Shown here: in pieces, positions 1 to 6,491 of the stretch
Layout of the letters: each line of letters begins with the position of its first letter
Numbering within the stretch: the stretch's first letter is position 1
Assembly: GCA_947166165.1 (NCBI GenBank)
Contig: CAMVDK010000132.1
Location: forward strand, 1 to 8,668
Direction: 5' to 3'
DNA from: an uncultured Porphyromonadaceae bacterium
GTDB lineage: Bacteria; Bacteroidota; Bacteroidia; Bacteroidales; Muribaculaceae
DNA length: 8,668 nt
The notes under the pieces: generated by a model
Database searches by the model: none
Told to the model about the DNA's origin: nothing
What the model saw: only the letters and a program-made list of their open reading frames with translations
Translations under genes and position numbers: made by a program

Positions 1-64
1 CCGAGCGCCAAGGGCGGCAGCCATTGGCGCGGCGACGTATGTGGGGACGGTGGCCACCGCCCGC

Positions 65-91
65 AAATCTACGTCGAAAGACGTAGGATTT
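65..91. other. Strong GAAA-tetraloop hairpin in the 5' flank
   Basis: Positions 65-75 and 80-91 are complementary over 11 base pairs with one bulged G (87), closed by the GNRA-type loop GAAA (76-79). No T-run follows on either strand, so it is not an evident intrinsic terminator. It sits in the 158-base flank before the first promoter. That flank shows no gene I can support, although reading frames stay open across it on both strands. It could be the 3' end of an upstream transcript, a protein-binding palindrome or a repeat unit. Confidence 0.5.
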
Positions 92-158
92 CCACCCCCT
101 GCGAGATTCGACATTTTTCTCCGCAAAGGCTCCATCGACACCTTTTTAGGGCGATTTT

Positions 159-190
159 TTTGCAGAATTGCAGAATTGTTTCTAATTTTG
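159..190 (+). promoter_or_regulatory. Bacteroidetes-type promoter of the DUF4251/LRR unit
   Basis: A TTTG at 159-162 is followed after 20 bases by TAATTTTG at 183-190. This fits the Bacteroidetes primary-sigma consensus (TTTG, about 19 bases, TAnnTTTG). Transcription would begin roughly at 195-198, giving a leader of only about 10-13 bases before the ATG at 208. The in-frame TTG at 160 lies inside the -33 element, which argues against it as the start codon. Confidence 0.75.
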
Positions 191-207
191 GAAAAAAATA
201 TCGACTT

Positions 208-783
208 ATGATGCGGATAGTCTCGTTTTTCGTCATGGCTTTCGTCTGCTTATGCGCTCATTGCCAGGTGGTTGATGATATTTATGGTGACGTTGCCTCC
301 ACAGAGCAATCGCAGGGCGACGTTAGGGCCGAGCGCAAGGCGCAACAGCAACGGCTGAAGAGCCTCAACGACTCGGTGGCCCACAACCGCGCCGCGCTTG
401 CGTTGCAGCGCCGGCAGTGGGTGCTGCTGGCCGACCGCGTGACAATGCCGACCGCCTACACTGTGCACAACCTCAACGAGAATGCCAACTTTGTCTTCCA
501 GCAGGGCGACCAGGCCATGGTGCAGGTGGCGTTCAACCAGGTGGATCCCGGCCTCAACGGCTTGGGCGGTGTCACTCTCGACGGGCGGGCCATGGGGCCG
601 AAATTCAAGCAAAGCGACAAGGGCGAACTGTACTACAGTTTCCACATTTCCGGCTCCAACGTCGATGCTGAGGTGTTCGTCACCGTTTACCAGGATTCCA
701 ATCAGGCCCAGGCCATCGTCACGCCCACGTTTGGCCCCGGCCAGTTCACCCTTTACGGCAAACTGGTTCCCTATCGGAAGTAA
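208..783 (+). CDS. DUF4251 family secreted protein
   Basis: The product is a 191-residue exported protein of unknown function. Residues 1-19 form a signal peptide: a basic residue, then a hydrophobic stretch ending A-H-C before Q20, the usual pattern of signal-peptidase I cleavage before Gln in this phylum. Residues 36-70 are charged and Q/A/R-rich and may be helical. Residues 73-191 match my memory of DUF4251, a beta-rich domain of Bacteroidales envelope proteins: an F-V-F strand, then G-D-x-A-x-V-Q-x-A-F-N, an L-N-G-L-G-G-V-T-L-D-G-R core, K-G-E-L-Y-Y-S-F, and a closing F-T-L-Y-G-K-L-V-P-Y. I chose the ATG at 208 (a second ATG follows at 211) because the promoter covers 159-190. The frame extends upstream, but that extension gives no sensible signal peptide. 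The LRR surface gene follows after 32 bases, suggesting co-transcription. Family assignment is fairly sure; the biochemical role is unknown. Confidence 0.85.
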   Translation: MMRIVSFFVMAFVCLCAHCQVVDDIYGDVASTEQSQGDVRAERKAQQQRLKSLNDSVAHNRAALALQRRQWVLLADRVTMPTAYTVHNLNENANFVFQQGDQAMVQVAFNQVDPGLNGLGGVTLDGRAMGPKFKQSDKGELYYSFHISGSNVDAEVFVTVYQDSNQAQAIVTPTFGPGQFTLYGKLVPYRK

Positions 784-815
784 TAGACAGATTAACAATA
801 TAAAAGCATACGATT

Positions 816-3800
816 ATGAAAAAGACTTTACTACTCCTCGTCGGCGCGCTTGTGGCCTTGACGGCCAGTGCCGACTACAATGTGGGGCAGCTCAAGTACA
901 ATCTGCTTTCGGGCGGCGAGGTGGAGTGCACCGGTTTCACGTCGACGGCCCTCGCTCAGAATCCCACCACGGCCAACATCCCCGGCCGCGTGACCATTCA
1001 GGGCACCGAATACCGGGTGAACAGCATCGCCTCTGGCGCGTTCAGGAACTGCACGAGCCTCAGGTCGGTGTATGTGGACTGGGGCATTACTGCCGTTTAT
1101 TCCGAAGCCTTCTACGGCTGCACGGCGCTCTACAGCGTGAAACTGCCGAGCACCATGGCCACGCTCGACACCTACGCCTTCGGCAACTGCACGTCGATGA
1201 GCGTGTTTGCCATCGCTGCCGAAACGCCACCATTTGTGGCGGGCTCGGCCTTCAGCGGCATGAAGAAGTGCAACGTCCATGTGGCCACCGAGGCTGCCCG
1301 CACCACCTACAGTGCCTCTACCATCTGGAAAAACATCGACACCGACGGCAACGTGTCGCGCACGCCAACCCTGGCCTACGACTTCACCGCCAGCAACCTT
1401 TACTACGTCATCCACACAGGCCGCACGGTGAATAACTACAGCGGTAAGGCCACCCTGGTGGGGGTGGCCGAGAATGTGACCTACGTCTTCATCTCCGATG
1501 CCACCGACGCATTTCCCAGGCTTTATGGCGGTTGTTCGAGCGGTTACACCGTGACCATGACCCGCATCGCACCCTACGCCTGCATGGGCAACACCAAGAT
1601 CACCAGCGTAGGTCGTAGCGACTTCGGACCGTATACCGGCTTTGAAGAGGTGGGGCATCATGCGTTCAAGAACTGCACGGCGCTCACCTTTGCGGGCATC
1701 ACCTGCGGCACCATCGGCGACGAGGCTTTCATGGGATGTACGTCGCTCAACAGTGTGCAACTCTATTCGCCCAACGACATGGCCAACGGCGTTCACTCGC
1801 TGGGCAAAAACGCCTTCTACGGCTGCACGAGTCTGCACGAACTGCTGCTCTACAACACCAACAACGAAATCACGCTCTCGTCGGCATGCTATGGCAACAA
1901 TGCTTCCGACTTCAAATGCTACGTTCCCATCCACGGCTTCTACGCCACCTGGTACACCGCCTATCGCAACATGACCAACGTGTCGGTTGAGAAGTTGAAC
2001 CCGTGCATCGTTCCCCAGAAGGAGTGGACGGCCATCTCATGCTTCAAGCCCATGTCGCTACCCAGTAGCGCGCAGTTCTACTATGTGCCAGATTTCACCA
2101 GCAGCGGTAGCAACGTCATTGCCAACAAGCAGCAGATCATTGGCAGCGTGAAGGAATTGCAAGGCTTGCTGATGAAAGCCACGCCGGGCACCATCTACCG
2201 CTTCACTGTAGCTACCACAGGCGCGACGCCCGCGTCCAACTACCTGAAAGCCATCAATGGGAATAGCTTTACCTGTGGATCCACCTCCGAGGTTCTTGAA
2301 AACGGTGAATCGGTCTATTACACCAACTACACATTCAACCCCGCCAACCCGGATTTCGACAAGGTGCAAAGTTCAACCACCTTTTACAGTGGCGAGGCCA
2401 TCCTGAGGCATAAGGGCAGTAGCGACATTTTGAAAATCTATCTGCAAGACGAGAATGTGCCCTACAGCCTGAGCATCAACGGCCAGAATGTTACCACCAA
2501 CAACTGCAACGACCTGACGGTGCTCACCGGTGTGATGGGCGATCAAGTGACGTACAACCACTCCACACACACGCTCACCCTCAAGAACGCCACCATCAGT
2601 GGCACAATTACCACCCACGAGAGCCTCAACATCAATGTGGTTGGCACCAATGCCACCAATGCAATCTGGCTTTACGGGAACACTTACGACTACTCCACCA
2701 TCACTGGAGGCGGCACACTGAACATGAGCCGCCCGTTGTATTCCGACCATGAGTTGACCATCAAAGGTGGCACCAAGGTACGCATCTTCGGTTCCTACGT
2801 TGGCGAAACCACTTACGATTATGCCGTCGATGGCACGTCGCAGGACAGATGGCATTACGCCCGCCTCACCGTTGAAGGGAGTGGCACCGAGTTGCGCCTC
2901 ACCAGCGGCCGACACCTGCTCCGCTCTACGCTCACGCTCAACGACGGTCACTACATCGCCAAGCCCACTGCCACAACGCTCAAGACGTTTGACTACAGCA
3001 CCGAGGGAGGTGTGCTTGTCGATGCTTATGGCAATGAACTGACCAACACCCAGGTGCTCATCACCGATGCCGCAGCGCGTGGATTCAAGCACAACGGTCT
3101 GTGGTATGAGCAGATTGCCAGCAACACCGCCCAACTCATCGAGCCGCAACGCGGCGAGAACTATACCGGCGATGTGGTGATTCCTTATCCGATTGTTCAG
3201 GGCAGCAAGGTGTGGGAGGTGACCAAGATCGACACCTGCGCCTTCACCGGCACGAGCGTCACCAGCGTGGTGGTGCCCACGTCGGTCACGAGCATCGGCG
3301 ACAAAGCACTCTATGGCGCCAAAAACCTGAAGACCCTGGTGCTGCTCCCCGATAAGGTACCCAACAAATACACCCTGCTCGGCAGCAATTTCGCAGGCAA
3401 CAACGCCTCGGGCTTTGCTTGCTATGTGAAGAACAATGTGCTTCTCTCATGGCTGCAAAATTACTCCACGCTCAACTGCCTGCCTTGGGTGGTGACCAAT
3501 AGCGAGAATGGCTACCTTCCCTTCGCTTGCGCCCGCCATGTCACCCTGCCCGACGGCCTCACGGCCTACAGCGTGACGGGATTCAACGCCAGCCAGCGCA
3601 TGGCCACCACCACCAAACTCACCAACCAGCGCATTCCCAGCAAGAACGGTGTGATTCTCCACGGCGAGCCGGGCACGCACTACCTGTTGCCCAGCGCCAC
3701 TTCGGCTCCCGCCATCAGTGGCAACATGCTCCGGCCGCTGCTCACGGTCGACGACATCCCCTACGCACCGTTTGCCGCCAATCCCGACGACACAAAGGCC

Positions 3801-4148
3801 TACTTCCTGGGCAACAGTTGTGTGGAATGGAAGGAATTCGCTAACAACATCGACCTCTTCATGTCGATAAACACGGGCATTGCCTATCTGGCGGTGGACA
3901 AGAGCCAGCTCGGCGGCGACTACACCTCACCCGTGCAGCTCGACCTGTGGACCACGGCCCATGGGCTGCGCGGCGACATCGACGGCAACGGCGTGGTCGA
4001 CATCGACGACCTGAACATCCTCATCAACATCATGCTCGGCAAGGCCAGTGCCAGCAACTATCCCGGCCAGGCCGACATCGACGGCAGCGGCAGCGCCGAC
4101 ATCGACGACCTGAACATCCTCATCAACATCATGCTCGGCAAAGAGTGA
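816..4148 (+). CDS. BspA-like leucine-rich-repeat surface protein with C-terminal dockerin-like repeats
   Basis: The product is a 1110-residue secreted protein. Residues 1-19 are a classic signal peptide (MKK, poly-Leu core, cleavage after T-A-S-A). LRR_5/BspA-type repeats with the signature A-F-x-x-C-T-S/T-L appear at about 70-150, 280-345 and 805-845. Residues about 548-720 form a Thr/Asn-rich beta region alternating T-L-T-L and G-G-G-T-L-N-M type strands, probably a beta-helix. Two related beta modules lie at about 359-545 and 860-1035; each starts G-N-N-A-S-x-F-x-C-Y-V and is followed by an adhesin-like beta domain. The C-terminus (1053-1110) holds two 33-residue dockerin-type calcium loops (D-I-D-G-N/S-G ... 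D-I-D-D-L-N-I-L-I-N-I-M-L-G-K). BspA-like proteins are known adhesins that bind host proteins or other bacteria; that role here is inference. Non-cellulosomal dockerin-like tails are common at the ends of Bacteroidales secreted proteins and may serve binding or stability. There is no promoter in the 32-base gap before it, so it probably shares the upstream DUF4251 promoter. A terminator follows at 4185. Confidence 0.9.
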   Translation: MKKTLLLLVGALVALTASADYNVGQLKYNLLSGGEVECTGFTSTALAQNPTTANIPGRVTIQGTEYRVNSIASGAFRNCTSLRSVYVDWGITAVYSEAFYGCTALYSVKLPSTMATLDTYAFGNCTSMSVFAIAAETPPFVAGSAFSGMKKCNVHVATEAARTTYSASTIWKNIDTDGNVSRTPTLAYDFTASNLYYVIHTGRTVNNYSGKATLVGVAENVTYVFISDATDAFPRLYGGCSSGYTVTMTRIAPYACMGNTKITSVGRSDFGPYTGFEEVGHHAFKNCTALTFAGITCGTIGDEAFMGCTSLNSVQLYSPNDMANGVHSLGKNAFYGCTSLHELLLYNTNNEITLSSACYGNNASDFKCYVPIHGFYATWYTAYRNMTNVSVEKLNPCIVPQKEWTAISCFKPMSLPSSAQFYYVPDFTSSGSNVIANKQQIIGSVKELQGLLMKATPGTIYRFTVATTGATPASNYLKAINGNSFTCGSTSEVLENGESVYYTNYTFNPANPDFDKVQSSTTFYSGEAILRHKGSSDILKIYLQDENVPYSLSINGQNVTTNNCNDLTVLTGVMGDQVTYNHSTHTLTLKNATISGTITTHESLNINVVGTNATNAIWLYGNTYDYSTITGGGTLNMSRPLYSDHELTIKGGTKVRIFGSYVGETTYDYAVDGTSQDRWHYARLTVEGSGTELRLTSGRHLLRSTLTLNDGHYIAKPTATTLKTFDYSTEGGVLVDAYGNELTNTQVLITDAAARGFKHNGLWYEQIASNTAQLIEPQRGENYTGDVVIPYPIVQGSKVWEVTKIDTCAFTGTSVTSVVVPTSVTSIGDKALYGAKNLKTLVLLPDKVPNKYTLLGSNFAGNNASGFACYVKNNVLLSWLQNYSTLNCLPWVVTNSENGYLPFACARHVTLPDGLTAYSVTGFNASQRMATTTKLTNQRIPSKNGVILHGEPGTHYLLPSATSAPAISGNMLRPLLTVDDIPYAPFAANPDDTKAYFLGNSCVEWKEFANNIDLFMSINTGIAYLAVDKSQLGGDYTSPVQLDLWTTAHGLRGDIDGNGVVDIDDLNILINIMLGKASASNYPGQADIDGSGSADIDDLNILINIMLGKE
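3998..4141 (+). repeat. Tandem 99-base dockerin-loop repeat with a 45-base identical block
   Basis: Bases 3998-4042 and 4097-4141 are identical over 45 bases, offset by exactly 99 bases (33 codons). They encode the second half of each dockerin-like calcium loop in the LRR protein. The segments between the identical blocks differ (GNGVV versus SGSA in the protein), so only the helix-coding half is perfectly conserved at the DNA level. Confidence 0.9.
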
Positions 4149-4184
4149 GATAGGCATTTCCTCATGCCTTGATGGCGAACCACG

Positions 4185-4231
4185 GCCACGAGTTCCTGAA
4201 AAGCTTAAAACGGGAACTCGTGGCTGTTTTT
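4185..4231 (+). terminator. Rho-independent terminator after the LRR gene
   Basis: A perfect 12-base-pair stem, 4185-4196 (gccacgagttcc) with 4213-4224 (ggaactcgtggc), has a 16-base loop and is followed by TGTTTTT (4225-4231). A smaller 6-base-pair hairpin, AGGCAT/ATGCCT (4152-4157 with 4164-4169), sits just past the stop codon. A short GC stem around a 7-T loop (4232-4247) follows. Together they separate the LRR gene from the transketolase promoter. Confidence 0.8.
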
Positions 4232-4252
4232 CGGCGTTTTTTTGCCGCAGTT

Positions 4253-4284
4253 CTTGTGGAATTGAAAAAAAGGCTGTAAATTTG
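4253..4284 (+). promoter_or_regulatory. Promoter of transketolase
   Basis: The -7 box TAAATTTG at 4277-4284 fits TAnnTTTG exactly. A CTTG at 4253-4256 lies 20 bases upstream as a near-consensus -33 element. The start of transcription would fall near 4290, giving a leader of about 37 bases. Confidence 0.7.
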
Positions 4285-4292
4285 TAGCTTGA

Positions 4293-4305
4293 ACCCATAG
4301 TGGGT
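4293..4305 (+). other. Hairpin at the predicted 5' end of the tkt mRNA
   Basis: ACCCA (4293-4297) and TGGGT (4301-4305) can pair around a TAG loop. By promoter spacing this stem would sit within a few bases of the transcript's 5' end, where such stems can protect mRNA from decay. The stem is only 5 base pairs, so it may be coincidental. Confidence 0.3.
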
Positions 4306-4327
4306 CTTTAACACCTTTATTGAGACT

Positions 4328-6355
4328 ATGATTGACGAACAACTCATGCAGCGCGCGGCCAACAACATCCGCATCCTCGCTGCCACAATGGTCGAGAACG
4401 CCAACTCCGGGCATCCTGGTGGTGCCATGGGTGGTGCCGACTTTGTGAACGTGCTCTTTTCCAAGTATTTGGTCTATAACCCCGATGACCCGCATTGGCT
4501 TGGGCGCGACCGCTTTTTCCTCGACCCGGGCCACATGTCGCCCATGCTCTACAGCGTGCTTCACCTCACCGGCAAGTATGCTGTCGACGACCTGAAGCAG
4601 TTCCGCCAGTGGGGCAGCATCACGCCGGGGCACCCTGAGCTCGACGTGGACCACGGTGTGGAGAACACCAGCGGCCCGCTCGGACAGGGCCATGTGATGG
4701 CCGTTGGTTGCGCTATCGCCGAGCGATTCCTGGCAGCCCGCTTTGGCGAGGCGTTTGCCCACAAGACCTACGCCTTCATCAGCGACGGTGGCGTGCAGGA
4801 GGGCATCTCGCAAGAAGCCGCACGCATTGCCGGATACTTGGGGCTGAGCCAGCTCATCATGTTCTACGACAGCAACACCGTGCAGCTTTCCACCGACTGT
4901 GACGCCGTCTCCAACGAGGACACCGCCGCAAAGTACCGCGCTTGGAACTGGAATGTGCTCGAGGTGGACGGCACCAGCGCCACGGCCATCGCCGCCGCGC
5001 TCGACAATGCCCTGGCCGAGCAGGAGCGACCCACCATCATCATCGGCCACACCGTCATGGGGCGCGGCTGCGTCAAGGCCGACGGCACGAGCTTCGAGGG
5101 GCAGTGCAGCACCCACGGGCAGCCCATCGGCAAGAGCGGCGCCGACTATGCCAAGACGGTGGCCAACCTGGGCGGCGACCCCGACAACGCCTGGGCCACC
5201 TTCCCCGAGACGGCCGACCTCTATGCCCGCCGTGCCGACGAGCTGCGGGCCATCGTGGCCGAGCGCACGGCGCAGGAGCGCGCATGGGCCGAAGGTCACC
5301 CCGAGCAGGCTGCATTGCTCGAGCAATATGTGAAGGGAGTGCCCCCTACAGTCGACTATGCCGCCATCGCCCACAAACCTGGCATCGCCACCCGTGCTGC
5401 CAGCGCCAATGTGCTGGCCGAGCTGGCGCGCAAAGCCGGCAACATGATCGTCGCGAGCGCCGACCTGGCCAACAGCGACAAGACCGACGGCTTCCTCAAG
5501 GTGGCCGGTGCCTTTGCCCGCCACAACTTCAAGGGAGCCTTCCTCCATGCCGGTGTGAGCGAGCTGGCCATGACGGCCATCATCAACGGCATGGCCCTGC
5601 ACGGCGGCGTGACCGCCGCCTGCGGCACCTTCTTCGTCTTCAGCGACTACATGAAGCCCGCTGTGCGCCTCTCGGCGCTGATGGAGCTGCCCGTCAAGTT
5701 CATCTGGACCCACGACGCCTTCCGCGTCGGTGAAGACGGCCCCACCCACGAGCCCGTCGAGCAAGAAGCACAAATCCGCCTGATGGAGGAACTCCAGAAC
5801 CACAGCGGCCGCAACAGCATGCTCGTGCTGCGTCCGGCCGATGCCGCCGAGACCAGCGTGTGCTGGAAGATGGCCATGGAGAACACCCTCACGCCAACGG
5901 CACTCATCCTCTCCCGCCAGAATGTGGCCGACCTCCCCGCCGCCAGCGGCGATCGGTACCGCGAAGCACTGGGGGCTGAAAAGGGAGGCTATATAATTAA
6001 TAAGGTGGACAACCCCGATGTCGTGCTCGTGGGCAATGGCTCCGAGGTGTCGACGCTTGTGGCCGCTGCCGCCATCATCGCCCAGCAGGGCGTGAAGGCG
6101 CAGGTGGTGTCGGTGCCTTCAATCGGCCTGTTCCTGGCGCAGGACGACGCCTACCGCAGGCTGGTCATCCCCGACGGTGTGCCATCGTATGGCCTCACGG
6201 CCGGGCTGCCCAGCACGCTGGCCAGGGTGGTGAAAGGCCACGTCGACGGGCTGGACCACTTCGGCGCGTCGGCTCCTTACAAAGTGTTAGATGATAAGTT
6301 CGGATTCACCCCCGAAAAGGTGGCTCAGAACATCATAAAAGTAGTCGCAAAATAA
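4328..6355 (+). CDS. tkt: Transketolase (EC 2.2.1.1)
   Basis: This is a cytoplasmic thiamine-diphosphate enzyme that moves two-carbon ketol units between sugar phosphates in the non-oxidative pentose phosphate pathway, linking it to glycolysis. At 675 residues it has the usual full length and all three domains. In order: HPG (His29), GHMSP (His69), GPLGQG (116-121), the ThDP/metal-binding stretch S-D-G-G-V-Q-E-G (152-159) with Asn183, His263, the catalytic Glu412 in S-E-L-A-M-T-A-I, G-E-D-G-P-T-H-E-P (469-476, His474), and a C-terminal H-F-G-A-S-A-P-Y (644-651). The metal-binding motif begins SDG rather than the GDG of E. coli TktA, and Asn183 lies in D-S-N rather than D-D-N. I recall both as normal for Bacteroidetes enzymes. 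The ATG at 4328 is the first in frame after the promoter and puts HPG at the usual position. The gene has its own promoter and terminator; the next gene encodes a porin, so no pathway operon is visible. Confidence 0.97.
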   Translation: MIDEQLMQRAANNIRILAATMVENANSGHPGGAMGGADFVNVLFSKYLVYNPDDPHWLGRDRFFLDPGHMSPMLYSVLHLTGKYAVDDLKQFRQWGSITPGHPELDVDHGVENTSGPLGQGHVMAVGCAIAERFLAARFGEAFAHKTYAFISDGGVQEGISQEAARIAGYLGLSQLIMFYDSNTVQLSTDCDAVSNEDTAAKYRAWNWNVLEVDGTSATAIAAALDNALAEQERPTIIIGHTVMGRGCVKADGTSFEGQCSTHGQPIGKSGADYAKTVANLGGDPDNAWATFPETADLYARRADELRAIVAERTAQERAWAEGHPEQAALLEQYVKGVPPTVDYAAIAHKPGIATRAASANVLAELARKAGNMIVASADLANSDKTDGFLKVAGAFARHNFKGAFLHAGVSELAMTAIINGMALHGGVTAACGTFFVFSDYMKPAVRLSALMELPVKFIWTHDAFRVGEDGPTHEPVEQEAQIRLMEELQNHSGRNSMLVLRPADAAETSVCWKMAMENTLTPTALILSRQNVADLPAASGDRYREALGAEKGGYIINKVDNPDVVLVGNGSEVSTLVAAAAIIAQQGVKAQVVSVPSIGLFLAQDDAYRRLVIPDGVPSYGLTAGLPSTLARVVKGHVDGLDHFGASAPYKVLDDKFGFTPEKVAQNIIKVVAK

Positions 6356-6390
6356 AAAAATCGCGAATTTTTCGATTTTTTTTCGAAAAA
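6354..6390 (+). terminator. AT-rich terminator after tkt
   Basis: Just past the stop codon, 6354-6363 (A7 then TCG) pairs with 6373-6382 (CGA then T7). An alternative stem pairs TTTTTCGA (6368-6375) with TCGAAAAA (6383-6390) around seven Ts. The pairing and T-runs resemble an intrinsic terminator, but the stems are short on GC, so strength is uncertain. Confidence 0.5.
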
Positions 6391-6416
6391 GCCATTACTA
6401 TTCCAAAAAAAGGTTG

Positions 6417-6424
6417 TACATTTG
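6417..6424 (+). promoter_or_regulatory. -7 box of the OmpA-family gene promoter
   Basis: TACATTTG fits the Bacteroidetes -7 consensus TAnnTTTG exactly. No clear TTTG appears 19-20 bases upstream (only CATT/ATTA near 6393-6397). The predicted transcript would carry an AT-rich leader of about 60 bases (roughly 6431-6491), unusually long next to the other genes here. AT-rich leaders favour initiation in this phylum, where Shine-Dalgarno pairing matters little. Confidence 0.65.
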
Positions 6425-6491
6425 CACAATAATTTCCGAGAGTAGATAGTTTTTTTATTGTTTAACAGATACAAAATTTTAACGTAAGTCT

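Noticed and set aside
160..207. TTG at 160 as the start of the DUF4251 gene.
   Set aside because: It lies inside the -33 promoter element and would add 16 polar residues before the signal peptide. The ATG at 208 gives a normal signal peptide right after the promoter.
1..211. Open frames across the left flank: one on + ending TGA at 209-211 (overlapping the ATG at 208), one on - from an ATG at 135-133 running off the window.
   Set aside because: Both are short fragments with no recognisable domain. The + frame runs through the promoter and AT-rich leader, and the - frame has no promoter with a -33 element. A TAGATTTG on the - strand (71-64) lies inside it and has no partner TTTG.
831..1934. 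Long open frame on the - strand opposite the LRR gene (and a similar one at 2373-3149).
   Set aside because: Composition-driven shadows of the LRR protein frame; no recognisable domains or start signals.
4205..5803. A 532-codon open frame on the - strand opposite transketolase.
   Set aside because: The + strand encodes a full-length transketolase with all catalytic motifs. The reverse frame is a by-product of GC-rich codon use, with His/Gly/Val-rich low-complexity content and no promoter.
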